From Karalla daura (taxonomy: Eukaryota > Chordata > Actinopteri > Chaetodontiformes > Leiognathidae), in contig CM055211.1 of NCBI GenBank assembly GCA_029224185.1, positions 3,407,525-3,471,524 on the forward strand: a stretch of DNA of 64,000 bases. The letters run 5' to 3'. Shown in pieces: positions 34,316-47,972 of this stretch. Position numbers and translations under genes: made by a program. Below the pieces are notes generated by a model. That model made no database searches. It saw only the letters and a list, made by a program, of their open reading frames with translations, and was not told the origin of the DNA. The first letter of the stretch is position 1, and each line of letters begins with the position of its first letter.

Positions 34316-37090
34316 GAGAGAGCCTGTGATTTCGCAGCGGAGCAGGTCGACAGAGGTTAGCACCTTGCTGCCGCTCTGGTCCAAGCGTTCAGCTCGGTGA
34401 GCTGCTTTGTCTGGTGTTTTGTTTCCTGTCCGAGTGGAGGAGCTGCAGCCGCTGGAGAGACGAGAGAGGCAGGAACAGCTGATGTCAAGTCACCCAGACC
34501 TGGAGTGGAGCAGCTTCAGCTACGAGAACCAGCTGGTTTGTAGCAGCTAACGTCAGGAGCAGCTAACGTCAGGAGCAGCTAACACAGAGACCCAGTAGCT
34601 CAGAGCAGAAAGATATTTTAGCTGTAGGTTTTGTCTGCCTGCGATCAAGCTTCAGCCATCAGTTGTCCACTATTTGTGTTTATCTTTTGTCTTTTCCTCG
34701 TGAGCCTTTTGGTTATTTCAACACTTCATGTTGTGCTTTTTGCTGCCTCTTTCTGTATGAAATGTTCTATGTTTGTATTCAATTTCTTCAAAAATAAACG
34801 TCATTTCATGTTTAAAGTATCTATGTGTCATTGATGTTTCTTTTCTTATGGCTCCAATACACACATGCACCTATTGAATTTCAGCTTTATTCAATGTTTG
34901 GACACTTATTTCTCTACCTTGCTGCCAGAAACCTTGCTGCCAGCTCCAAACATGGCATGATGCATTCATTCTGAATGTGCAAAGATGCAAATGTGGAGCA
35001 AGCCCTAAAGTATGCTCACGTGTTTTGTCTCATCAAAAGAATTTCATCTGTAACCATGATGAGTGTCTCATCTGTCATCAGTAGAGACAAAAATCATGAG
35101 TTGTGTCTCAGAGGATGAGGTGGCGTGGGGTGTTGTAGACAGTCAGGGTTGTACATCCACACATGAGCACCAGAGGGTTGGAGGAGGGGGGGGGGGGGGG
35201 TCGCGGCCACTAGCAGCCTCTACAGAACCCGCCCTCACAACACACCCCTACCCACCCCTCCAAACCACATTACCCCCCACATACACAACACCCCCCCCCC
35301 CCCCGAAAAAAATAAACTGTCGTGGAGAAGACATCTAATGACAGTGGAAAAAGTGCATGTAGAGCCGCTCTGACATCCTCTTTGAAGTGCCCCCCCCCCC
35401 CACCTAGTCGAGGGGGTGGGGGGGAGAGGGTCTCTATAGACATGAGGTGACATGAGGTGTTGCAGACAGTCAGGGTTGTTCATCCACACATGAGCACCAG
35501 AGGGCTGGGCCATCCAAGGTGTTCAGCCCTTCTCAGGCATGTCCGACCATCCATAGTTTTGATCATCAGTCTGCTGGTTCTGCTCTCTGGAGCTCATCAG
35601 ATGAAATAGCTCAGTGGGAAAGGAGAAGGCTGGGACCCCGGGAGACATGAGTTCCAGTCCTGCCTCTCTCTGTCATTTGGCAAATTTTCCTCTTTCAACC
35701 AGAAAATCCCAATGACCCCAATGCTCTGGTGCAATGATAGCATGAGTGCTTGAAGCTGGGTGGTGTAGTGGGTACTGACCCTGACTACTGTGTGGAGAAT
35801 GTGGGTTCAACTCTCACTAGGGTGTTTAAAAAATATTTTATTTTTATAACAAATATTTATTTGACTTTTATCATTGACAGATGCTTAATATTAGTTCTGA
35901 ACAGCAATTTCACATGAAAAACTAGCTCAGCAGGAGAAGAGAGAAGGCTGGGACTCTAGTCGATCAATTTTGAAGTATTAGATGATTTTTTTTTTTTTTA
36001 GCAGTCACACATGCAAAGAAATAGCTCAGCAGGTTAAGACGAGGCTTGAGCTCAGGTTGACTGGTGTTCAAATCCCATCAGGGGGAGCGAGCAGGGAGGA
36101 GGGGGTAGTGGGGAGAGAGGATGAGGAGCAGGGGGTAGAGGGAAAAGAGGGGGTAGAGGGGAGAGGACAAGGAGCAGGAGGAGCAAGGGGGTAGAGGGAA
36201 AAGAGGGGGTAGAGGGGAGAGGACAAGGAGCAGGTGGAGCAGGGGGTAGAGGGGAGAGGACAAGGAGCAGGAGCAGGAGGGTGTGGAGGGAGGAGAAGAG
36301 GAGGAGGGAGGAGAAGGGGGTAGAGGAAGGAGTGGCACTGGGCAGGCAAGCATCCCAATGTCATTTACCCAATTCCAATAGCCAATCTGGAGCCAAGCCT
36401 TCTCTTATCCTGCTGAGCTATTTCACCACATCCACAGCAGTTAGGGTTAATCATCTAACATCTCAAAATTCAACCATAGAGCCCTGGAAGCCCTGGATGG
36501 AGGGACATCCCTGACAAGTGCTGAACACCTTGGATGGCCCAGCCCTCTGGTGCTCAGGTGTGGATGTACAACCCTGACTGTCTACAACACCTCATGTCCT
36601 CTCATCCTCTGAGACACAGCTGATGACTGTCGTCTTTCCTGAAACAGATGAGACACTCATCATGGTCACAAATGAAATTCTTTTGATGAGACAAAACACT
36701 TGAGCCCACTTTAGGACTTGTTTGGAGCTTATCTTACATATCTTACCTTGCCAGGTGTCCAGGGAGTCTTCTATGATTCTACAAACGATTTTTGTAACAA
36801 GAGGGTAGGTTTTACATTTACAAGAATTATTTTGTCACGATCAAATTCACCACAGAGCCTGTTAAACATGCTCCTTATAGTGTTTGTTAGGTTCACGAGG
36901 AGAAAGACAAACGATAAACACAAATACCGGACACCTGGTGGCTGAAGCTTGACCGCAGGCAGAGAGGAAGGATGCTCAAAACCTACAGCTAAAATATCTT
37001 TCTGCTCTGAGCTACTCGGTCGATGTGTCAGCTGCTCCTGACACCAGTCGCTTCTGCCTCTCTCGTCGCGCTGCTGAAGTCGCTGTTTTG

Positions 37091-37117
37091 TGACGTCACG
37101 TATTTGGCCACATGACC
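37091..37117 (+). promoter_or_regulatory. Cassette promoter core, unit 5 alpha
   Basis: Full CRE and GGCCACATGACC, as at 30288. Confidence 0.5.
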
Positions 37118-39419
37118 GAGAGAGCCTGTGGAGGAGCAGAGGAGCAGAGGAGCAGGTCGACAGAGGTTAGCAACCTTCTGCCGCTCTGGTCCAAGCTGTC
37201 AGCTCGGTGAGCTGCTTTGTCTGGTGTTTAGTTTCCTGTCCGAGTGGAGGAGCTGCAGCCGCTGGAGAGACGAGAGAGGCAGGAGCAGCCGATGTCAGTC
37301 ACCCAGACCTGGAGCGGAGCAGCTTCTGCTACGAGAACCAGCTGGTATGTAGCAGCTAACGCCAGGAGCAGCTAACGCCAGGAGCAGCTAACACAGAGAC
37401 CCGGTAGCTCAGAGCAGAAAGATATTTTGGCTGTAGCTTTTGTCTGCCTGCGATCAAGCTTCAGCCATCAGCTGTCCACTATTTGTCTTTATCTTCTGTC
37501 TTTCTCCTCGTCAGCCTTTTGCTTGTTTGTCAGCTTCGTAGAGGTTTGTGTTGTGCTTCTGTCTGCCTCCTTATGAGTGCCGTTGGTTCCCGATCAAATC
37601 GTTTCATTTCACTGCTCACCAGTGAAGAGTCATTCATTTGGGTCCCCCTCCCTGAGTTTGTACTCCTGGTCGTATCCGACCACATCAAATGGAGCCTTAA
37701 CTTTGGTCCCCACTGCAAAAGTTTAAACGATGATTAAAAAACCGTTTTGACTTTAAATGGTGGTGGAAATTTTCATTAGATGTGTTTACTTTTAACTGAT
37801 CTTTGTGTTATAGCCTCTTCCTATATAAAAATGTATCAGCCTCAGTGATCAAAGTATGGGAACTGTGTGGAGGTCCTTCCTAGGGTCCTTCACACCTCCT
37901 TTATCTGTCCTTTGTCTTAATCAAAGTGCCCTGCCCACAGGACACCAGTTGTAAAGACTTGCTCGGCTCCTGACATTTCTTTATTGTGACCAAATGGTTT
38001 TCACACTGAGGGGTGTGTTCCTGGAGGTCAGGATTAAATGCATTGTGACCTGTCCTTCAGGGAAGCAGTCCTCTGATCCACTGGCAGTGGTCAGAGTGTG
38101 CTGTCTTCCTTCTCTGCAGAGAATAAACACTTGGTCCCTGTTCCAGTCTTGCTTTTTGATTTTCCCAGACGCATAGAGAGAAGAATTTTTCCACAACAAA
38201 ATAAATAACACTTTACTGGAGGTGGAGGGACCACAGCACAGTCCAGTGTAAATTCCTAAGAGTGCCTTTCTGTATGAAATGTATTTTGGAGAAAATAAAC
38301 TTTTTTTATGATATTAAAAGAACCTGTGTCATTGATGTTTATTTTCTTCTTCTCTAATTTCATCTTTGAAAATGTTTTTCTCTACATTGTTGTCCTCTGC
38401 AGAACTGATGCTTGTAGAAACATAGACAACACGATGAGGAGCACCTTTAACGGGCTCAGTGGTTAATTTGATTATTGCAACGGGTTTATTGTGAATGCAA
38501 AACCTGCAGTCTTATTCCAAAAATCTGTTGTAGAATCATTCAGAAGTCGCTAGAGATCTGAAAACAAGGTGAGATATGTGAGCTTTCAGCTCCAAACATG
38601 GCATGATGCATTCATTCTTAATGTGCAAATGTGAAGCAAGCCCTAAAGTATGCTCAAGTCTTTTGTCTCATTAAAAGAATTTTATCTGTAACCACGATGA
38701 GTGTCTCATCTGTCATCAGTAGAGACAAAAATCACGAGTTGTGTCTCAGAGGATGAGGTGACATGAGGTGTTGTAGACAGTCAGGGTTGTACATCCACAC
38801 ATGAGCACCAGAGGGCTGGACCATCCAAGGTCTTCAGCACTTGTCAGGGACGTCCCTCCATCCAGGGCTTCCAGGGCTCTATAGTTGAATTTTGAGATGC
38901 TAGATGATATATATATTGTTTAAACTGCTGTGGATGTGGTGAAATAGCTCACCAGGATAAGAGAAGGCTTGGCTCCTGGTGGACCAGGGTTGGAGTCCTG
39001 CCACCTCAACTGTTCTTTGGTGAGTTTTCGTCCTTCCACCAGAAGATCCCAATGCTCTGGTGATGTTTGAAGCTGGATGGTGTAGTGGATAGAGATGTGG
39101 GCTTCCACGTCAGCACCGGGGGTTCGAGTCCCCCTGAGGACACATCCGGGGAGAATAAGACACAGATGAGACACGTCCGGGGGACGAGACGGAGATGAGA
39201 GGGGAGGGCTCAGAGTGAAAAAAACAGTGAAAAGGGGGAATTATGTTTTCAAAGGAAATGTCAATGAAGCCATTTTTTCATAAAATCCCCTCGAGGGTGC
39301 TGGTGGTTTCGTAGCTACCTATCGAGTCCCGCCCCGAGGTGTCCCTCCCTATCTAGGCCTACTCTACTGAACCGTGTGCTGCAGAGAGAGGCGGGCCCTG
39401 TACAGGGCGAATTAGCCTC

Positions 39420-39550
39420 TTATGCTATGCTATGCTATTAGCTTATGCTATGCTATTAGCTTATGCTATGCTATTAGCTTATGCTATGCTATTAGCTTAT
39501 GCTATGCTATTAGCTTATGCTATGCTATTAGCTTATGCTATGCTATTAGC
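39420..39550 (+). repeat. 18-bp minisatellite, unit 5 (7 copies)
   Basis: One 23-bp and six 18-bp copies. Confidence 0.95.
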
Positions 39551-40817
39551 TTTAGGTAAATGACATTGGGATGGTTACATGCCCAGTGTCGCGGCGGCCT
39601 GGCCACCGCTGCAGCACCACGGTTCTTTACTACTACCGGATGTCCCTACCGGGAGGCGAACCGCCTGACACCCGGCCTGCGAGACGGAAACCCGCATCAG
39701 TACCCACTACACCAACCAGCTTCAAGTGTGACTGCTTAAAAAAAAAAAAAATGTCATATAATATTTCAAAATTAGAAAATAGAGTCCCAGCCCTCTCTCT
39801 TCTCCTGCTGAGCTTGTTTTTCACGTGAAAAAGCTGTTCAGAACTCATATTAAGCATCTAACAATGATAAAAGTCGAATAAATATTTGTTATTAAAATAA
39901 AATATTTTTGGAACACCCTAGTGAGAGTTGAACCCACAGCCTCCACACAGTAGTCAGGGTCAGTACCCACTACACCATCCAGCTTCAAGCACTCATGTTA
40001 TCACAGCACCAGAGCATTGGGGCCATTGGGATCTTCTGGTGGCAAGAGGAAAGTTTGCCAAATGACAGAGAGAGGCAGGACTGGAACTCTGGTCTCTCAG
40101 GGTCCCAGCCTTCTCCTTTCCCACTGAGCTATTTCATCTGACGAGCTCCAGAGAGCAGAACCAGCAGACTGATGATGATCAGAACTATGGATGGTTGGAC
40201 ATGCCTGAGAAGTGCTGAACACCTTGGATGGCCCAGCCCTCTGGTGCTCATGTGTGGATGTACAACCCTGACTGTCTACAACACCTCATGTCATCTCATC
40301 CTCTGAGACACAGCTGATGACTGTCGTCTTTCCTGAAACAGATGAGACACTCATCATGGTCACAAATGAAATTCTTTTGATGAGACAAAACACTTGAGCC
40401 CACTTTAGGACTTGTTTGGAGCTTATCTTACATATCTTACCTTGCCAGGTGTCCAGGGAGTCTTCTATGATTCTACAAACGATTTTGTAACAAGAGGGTA
40501 GGTTGGATGGTTGGACATGCCCGAGAAGTGCTGAACACCTTGGATGGTCCAGCCCTCTGGTGCTCATGTGTGGATGTACAACCCTGACTGTCTACAACAC
40601 CCCATGTCTCCTCATGTCCACGACCCAGAGGCGGATGGAGGGATATAGAGGCCCCCCGACCCCCCACACACACACACACCTGCCCCCTGCACTGAGGGGG
40701 GGGGGGGGGGGGGGGGGGGGCGCTTCAGAGTAAATGTCAGAGCGGCTCTACACACACTTTGTCCACTGTCCCATAGATGTCTTCTCCACGACAGTGTCAT
40801 GTTGGGGGTGGGTAGTT

Positions 40818-40852
<35 letters not shown>

Positions 40853-41147
40853 CGTGTGCGTGTGTGTTTGGGGTAGCAGCCGATCGGCAAAGCATGAGGC
40901 TGCACGGTGGAAGACAGGTGAAGCCGATGGGTAGCGGTGGGTTGCGAGGGATGGTCTATACAGGCTGCTAGCGGCCGTGACGCCCCCCGGGACTGAGGGG
41001 GAAGCAAGAGGAGGAGGAAGAGGCTTCAACGTGGGTCTCAGAACTTCCTTAACGATCTTTCTCCACCGTCCAGAAGAGATGCGCTCTCCGCCTCATGACC
41101 GGTGGCAGAGAGTCACCAGAGGACGCGCTGCTGAAGTCGCTGGTTGA

Positions 41148-41175
41148 TGACGTCGTTTGTTTTGGTCACATGACC
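41148..41175 (+). promoter_or_regulatory. Decayed cassette promoter, unit 5 beta
   Basis: TGACGTCG variant, shared with unit 3. Confidence 0.4.
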
Positions 41176-43945
41176 GAGAGAGCCTGTGATTTCGCAGCGG
41201 AGCAGGTCGACAGAGGTTAGCACCTTGCTGCCGCTCTGGTCCAAGCGTTCAGCTCGGTGAGCTGCTTTGTCTGGTGTTTTGTTTCCTGTCCGAGTGGAGG
41301 AGCTGCAGCCGCTGGAGAGACGAGAGAGGCAGGAACAGCTGATGTCAAGTCACCCAGACCTGGAGTGGAGCAGCTTCAGCTACGAGAACCAGCTGGTTTG
41401 TAGCAGCTAACGTCAGGAGCAGCTAACGTCAGGAGCAGCTAACACAGAGACCCAGTAGCTCAGAGCAGAAAGATATTTTAGCTGTAGGTTTTGTCTGCCT
41501 GCGATCAAGCTTCAGCCATCAGTTGTCCACTATTTGTGTTTATCTTTTGTCTTTTCCTCGTGAGCCTTTTGGTTATTTCAACACTTCATGTTGTGCTTTT
41601 TGCTGCCTCTTTCTGTATGAAATGTTCTATGTTTGTATTCAATTTCTTCAAAAATAAACGTCATTTCATGTTTAAAGTATCTATGTGTCATTGATGTTTC
41701 TTTTCTTATGGCTCCAATACACACATGCACCTATTGAATTTCAGCTTTATTCAATGTTTGGACACTTATTTCTCTACCTTGCTGCCAGAAACCTTGCTGC
41801 CAGCTCCAAACATGGCATGATGCATTCATTCTGAATGTGCAAAGATGCAAATGTGGAGCAAGCCCTAAAGTATGCTCACGTGTTTTGTCTCATCAAAAGA
41901 ATTTCATCTGTAACCATGATGAGTGTCTCATCTGTCATCAGTAGAGACAAAAATCATGAGTTGTGTCTCAGAGGATGAGGTGGCGTGGGGTGTTGTAGAC
42001 AGTCAGGGTTGTACATCCACACATGAGCACCAGAGGGTTGGAGGAGGGGGGGGGGGGGGGTCGCGGCCACTAGCAGCCTCTACAGAACCCGCCCTCACAA
42101 CACACCCCTACCCACCCCTCCAAACCACATTACCCCCCACATACACAACACCCCCCCCCCCCCGAAAAAAATAAACTGTCGTGGAGAAGACATCTAATGA
42201 CAGTGGAAAAAGTGCATGTAGAGCCGCTCTGACATCCTCTTTGAAGTGCCCCCCCCCCCACCTAGTCGAGGGGGTGGGGGGGAGAGGGTCTCTATAGACA
42301 TGAGGTGACATGAGGTGTTGCAGACAGTCAGGGTTGTTCATCCACACATGAGCACCAGAGGGCTGGGCCATCCAAGGTGTTCAGCCCTTCTCAGGCATGT
42401 CCGACCATCCATAGTTTTGATCATCAGTCTGCTGGTTCTGCTCTCTGGAGCTCATCAGATGAAATAGCTCAGTGGGAAAGGAGAAGGCTGGGACCCCGGG
42501 AGACATGAGTTCCAGTCCTGCCTCTCTCTGTCATTTGGCAAATTTTCCTCTTTCAACCAGAAAATCCCAATGACCCCAATGCTCTGGTGCAATGATAGCA
42601 TGAGTGGTTGAAGCTGGGTGGTGTAGTGGGTACTGACCCTGACTACTGTGTGGAGAATGTGGGTTCAACTCTCACTAGGGTGTTTAAAAAATATTTTATT
42701 TTTATAACAAATATTTATTTGACTTTTATCATTGACAGATGCTTAATATTAGTTCTGAACAGCAATTTCACATGAAAAACTAGCTCAGCAGGAGAAGAGA
42801 GAAGGCTGGGACTCTAGTCGATCAATTTTGAAGTATTAGATGATTTTTTTTTTTTTTAGCAGTCACACATGCAAAGAAATAGCTCAGCAGGTTAAGACGA
42901 GGCTTGAGCTCAGGTTGACTGGTGTTCAAATCCCATCAGGGGGAGCGAGCAGGGAGGGGGTAGTGGGGAGAGAGGATGAGGAGCAGGGGGTAGAGGGAAA
43001 AGAGGGGGTAGAGGGGAGAGGACAAGGAGCAGGAGGAGCAAGGGGGTAGAGGGAAAAGAGGGGGTAGAGGGGAGAGGACAAGGAGCAGGTGGAGCAGGGG
43101 GTAGAGGGGAGAGGACAAGGAGCAGGAGCAGGAGGGTGTGGAGGGAGGAGAAGAGGAGGAGGGAGGAGAAGGGGGTAGAGGAAGGAGTGGCACTGGGCAG
43201 GCAAGCATCCCAATGTCATTTACCCAATTCCAATAGCCAATCTGGAGCCAAGCCTTCTCTTATCCTGCTGAGCTATTTCACCACATCCACAGCAGTTAGG
43301 GTTAATCATCTAACATCTCAAAATTCAACCATAGAGCCCTGGAAGCCCTGGATGGAGGGACATCCCTGACAAGTGCTGAACACCTTGGATGGCCCAGCCC
43401 TCTGGTGCTCAGGTGTGGATGTACAACCCTGACTGTCTACAACACCTCATGTCCTCTCATCCTCTGAGACACAGCTGATGACTGTCGTCTTTCCTGAAAC
43501 AGATGAGACACTCATCATGGTCACAAATGAAATTCTTTTGATGAGACAAAACACTTGAGCCCACTTTAGGACTTGTTTGGAGCTTATCTTACATATCTTA
43601 CCTTGCCAGGTGTCCAGGGAGTCTTCTATGATTCTACAAACGATTTTTGTAACAAGAGGGTAGGTTTTACATTTACAAGAATTATTTTGTCACGATCAAA
43701 TTCACCACAGAGCCTGTTAAACATGCTCCTTATAGTGTTTGTTAGGTTCACGAGGAGAAAGACAAACGATAAACACAAATACCGGACACCTGGTGGCTGA
43801 AGCTTGACCGCAGGCAGAGAGGAAGGATGCTCAAAACCTACAGCTAAAATATCTTTCTGCTCTGAGCTACTCGGTCGATGTGTCAGCTGCTCCTGACACC
43901 AGTCGCTTCTGCCTCTCTCGTCGCGCTGCTGAAGTCGCTGTTTTG

Positions 43946-43972
43946 TGACGTCACGTATTTGGCCACATGACC
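43946..43972 (+). promoter_or_regulatory. Cassette promoter core, unit 6 alpha
   Basis: Full CRE and GGCCACATGACC, as at 30288. Confidence 0.5.
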
Positions 43973-46287
43973 GAGAGAGCCTGTGGAGGAGCAGAGGAGC
44001 AGAGGAGCAGGTCGACAGAGGTTAGCAACCTTCTGCCGCTCTGGTCCAAGCTGTCAGCTCGGTGAGCTGCTTTGTCTGGTGTTTAGTTTCCTGTCCGAGT
44101 GGAGGAGCTGCAGCCGCTGGAGAGACGAGAGAGGCAGGAGCAGCCGATGTCAGTCACCCAGACCTGGAGCGGAGCAGCTTCTGCTACGAGAACCAGCTGG
44201 TATGTAGCAGCTAACGCCAGGAGCAGCTAACGCCAGGAGCAGCTAACACAGAGACCCGGTAGCTCAGAGCAGAAAGATATTTTGGCTGTAGCTTTTGTCT
44301 GCCTGCGATCAAGCTTCAGCCATCAGCTGTCCACTATTTGTCTTTATCTTCTGTCTTTCTCCTCGTCAGCCTTTTGCTTGTTTGTCAGCTTCGTAGAGGT
44401 TTGTGTTGTGCTTCTGTCTGCCTCCTTATGAGTGCCGTTGGTTCCCGATCAAATCGTTTCATTTCACTGCTCACCAGTGAAGAGTCATTCATTTGGGTCC
44501 CCCTCCCTGAGTTTGTACTCCTGGTCGTATCCGACCACATCAAATGGAGCCTTAACTTTGGTCCCCACTGCAAAAGTTTAAACGATGATTAAAAAACCGT
44601 TTTGACTTTAAATGGTGGTGGAAATTTTCATTAGATGTGTTTACTTTTAACTGATCTTTGTGTTATAGCCTCTTCCTATATAAAAATGTATCAGCCTCAG
44701 TGATCAAAGTATGGGAACTGTGTGGAGGTCCTTCCTAGGGTCCTTCACACCTCCTTTATCTGTCCTTTGTCTTAATCAAAGTGCCCTGCCCACAGGACAC
44801 CAGTTGTAAAGACTTGCTCGGCTCCTGACATTTCTTTATTGTGACCAAATGGTTTTCACACTGAGGGGTGTGTTCCTGGAGGTCAGGATTAAATGCATTG
44901 TGACCTGTCCTTCAGGGAAGCAGTCCTCTGATCCACTGGCAGTGGTCAGAGTGTGCTGTCTTCCTTCTCTGCAGAGAATAAACACTTGGTCCCTGTTCCA
45001 GTCTTGCTTTTTGATTTTCCCAGACGCATAGAGAGAAGAATTTTTCCACAACAAAATAAATAACACTTTACTGGAGGTGGAGGGACCACAGCACAGTCCA
45101 GTGTAAATTCCTAAGAGTGCCTTTCTGTATGAAATGTATTTTGGAGAAAATAAACTTTTTTTATGATATTAAAAGAACCTGTGTCATTGATGTTTATTTT
45201 CTTCTTCTCTAATTTCATCTTTGAAAATGTTTTTCTCTACATTGTTGTCCTCTGCAGAACTGATGCTTGTAGAAACATAGACAACACGATGAGGAGCACC
45301 TTTAACGGGCTCAGTGGTTAATTTGATTATTGCAACGGGTTTATTGTGAATGCAAAACCTGCAGTCTTATTCCAAAAATCTGTTGTAGAATCATTCAGAA
45401 GTCGCTAGAGATCTGAAAACAAGGTGAGATATGTGAGCTTTCAGCTCCAAACATGGCATGATGCATTCATTCTTAATGTGCAAATGTGAAGCAAGCCCTA
45501 AAGTATGCTCAAGTCTTTTGTCTCATTAAAAGAATTTTATCTGTAACCACGATGAGTGTCTCATCTGTCATCAGTAGAGACAAAAATCACGAGTTGTGTC
45601 TCAGAGGATGAGGTGACATGAGGTGTTGTAGACAGTCAGGGTTGTACATCCACACATGAGCACCAGAGGGCTGGACCATCCAAGGTCTTCAGCACTTGTC
45701 AGGGACGTCCCTCCATCCAGGGCTTCCAGGGCTCTATAGTTGAATTTTGAGATGCTAGATGATATATATATTGTTTAAACTGCTGTGGATGTGGTGAAAT
45801 AGCTCACCAGGATAAGAGAAGGCTTGGCTCCTGGTGGACCAGGGTTGGAGTCCTGCCACCTCAACTGTTCTTTGGTGAGTTTTCGTCCTTCCACCAGAAG
45901 ATCCCAATGCTCTGGTGCTATGTGAAGGAGATGTTTGAAGCTGGATGGTGTAGTGGATAGAGATGTGGGCTTCCACGTCAGCACCGGGGGTTCGAGTCCC
46001 CCTGAGGACACATCCGGGGAGAATAAGACACAGATGAGACACGTCCGGGGGACGAGACGGAGATGAGAGGGGAGGGCTCAGAGTGAAAAAAACAGTGAAA
46101 AGGGGGAATTATGTTTTCAAAGGAAATGTCAATGAAGCCATTTTTTCATAAAATCCCCTCGAGGGTGCTGGTGGTTTCGTAGCTACCTATCGAGTCCCGC
46201 CCCGAGGTGTCCCTCCCTATCTAGGCCTACTCTACTGAACCGTGTGCTGCAGAGAGAGGCGGGCCCTGTACAGGGCGAATTAGCCTC

Positions 46288-46364
46288 TTATGCTATGCTA
46301 TGCTATTAGCTTATGCTATGCTATTAGCTTATGCTATGCTATTAGCTTATGCTATGCTATTAGC
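46288..46364 (+). repeat. 18-bp minisatellite, unit 6 (4 copies)
   Basis: Same structure as unit 4. Confidence 0.95.
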
Positions 46365-47619
46365 TTTAGGTAAATGACATTGGGATGGTTACATGCCCAG
46401 TGTCGCGGCGGCCTGGCCACCGCTGCAGCACCACGGTTCTTTACTACTACCGGATGTCCCTACCGGGAGGCGAACCGCCTGACACCCGGCCTGCGAGACG
46501 GAAACCCGCATCAGTACCCACTACACCAACCAGCTTCAAGTGTGACTGCTAAAAAAAAAAAAAATGTCATATAATATTTCAAAATTAGAAAATAGAGTCC
46601 CAGCCCTCTCTCTTCTCCTGCTGAGCTTGTTTTTCACGTGAAAAAGCTGTTCAGAACTCATATTAAGCATCTAACAATGATAAAAGTCGAATAAATATTT
46701 GTTATTAAAATAAAATATTTTTGGAACACCCTAGTGAGAGTTGAACCCACAGCCTCCACACAGTAGTCAGGGTCAGTACCCACTACACCATCCAGCTTCA
46801 AGCACTCATGTTATCACAGCACCAGAGCATTGGGGCCAATGGGATCTTCTGGTGGCAAGAGGAAAGTTTGCCAAATGACAGAGAGAGGCAGGACTGGAAC
46901 TCTGGTCTCTCAGGGTCCCAGCCTTCTCCTTTCCCACTGAGCTATTTCATCTGACGAGCTCCAGAGAGCAGAACCAGCAGACTGATGATGATCAGAACTA
47001 TGGATGGTTGGACATGCCTGAGAAGTGCTGAACACCTTGGATGGCCCAGCCCTCTGGTGCTCATGTGTGGATGTACAACCCTGACTGTCTACAACACCTC
47101 ATGTCATCTCATCCTCTGAGACACAGCTGATGACTGTCGTCTTTCCTGAAACAGATGAGACACTCATCATGGTCACAAATGAAATTCTTTTGATGAGACA
47201 AAACACTTGAGCCCACTTTAGGACTTGTTTGGAGCTTATCTTACATATCTTACCTTGCCAGGTGTCCAGGGAGTCTTCTATGATTCTACAAACGATTTTG
47301 TAACAAGAGGGTAGGTTGGATGGTTGGACATGCCCGAGAAGTGCTGAACACCTTGGATGGTCCAGCCCTCTGGTGCTCATGTGTGGATGTACAACCCTGA
47401 CTGTCTACAACACCCCATGTCTCCTCATGTCCACGACCCAGAGGCGGATGGAGGGATATAGAGGCCCCCCGACCCCCCACACACACACACACCTGCCCCC
47501 TGCACTGAGGGGGGGGGGGGCGCTTCAGAGTAAATGTCAGAGCGGCTCTACACACACTTTGTCCACTGTCCCATAGATGTCTTCTCCACGACAGTGTCAT
47601 GTTGGGGGTGGGTAGTTAC

Positions 47620-47650
<31 letters not shown>

Positions 47651-47945
47651 CGTGTGCGTGTGTGTTTGGGGTAGCAGCCGATCGGCAAAGCATGAGGCTG
47701 CACGGTGGAAGACAGGTGAAGCCGATGGGTAGCGGTGGGTTGCGAGGGATGGTCTATACAGGCTGCTAGCGGCCGTGACGCCCCCCGGGACTGAGGGGGA
47801 AGCAAGAGGAGGAGGAAGAGGCTTCAACGTGGGTCTCAGAACTTCCTTAACGATCTTTCTCCACCGTCCAGAAGAGATGCGCTCTCCGCCTCATGACCGG
47901 TGGCAGAGAGTCACCAGAGGACGCGCTGCTGAAGTCGCTGGTTGA

Positions 47946-47972
47946 TGACGTCTTTGTTTTGGTCACATGACC
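47946..47972 (+). promoter_or_regulatory. Decayed cassette promoter, unit 6 beta
   Basis: TGACGTCT variant, shared with unit 4. Confidence 0.4.

Larger units (their letters stand above)
30442..37244 (+). repeat. Array unit 4 (Y type, short, 6.80 kb)
   Basis: The unit holds alpha 30442-34434 and beta 34435-37244. Y-type markers: no extra T before A14, four minisatellite copies, and G13 (33851-33863). A private GGGGCCAATGGG near 33174 is shared only with unit 6. The beta CRE is TGACGTCT. Confidence 0.9.
37245..44099 (+). repeat. Array unit 5 (X type, short, 6.86 kb)
   Basis: The unit holds alpha 37245-41294 and beta 41295-44099. It shares the X marker, G25 (40696-40720) and TGACGTCG with unit 3, but has seven minisatellite copies. 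A 13-base deletion between the two tRNA-like modules (near 39062) is shared only with unit 7. Confidence 0.9.
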
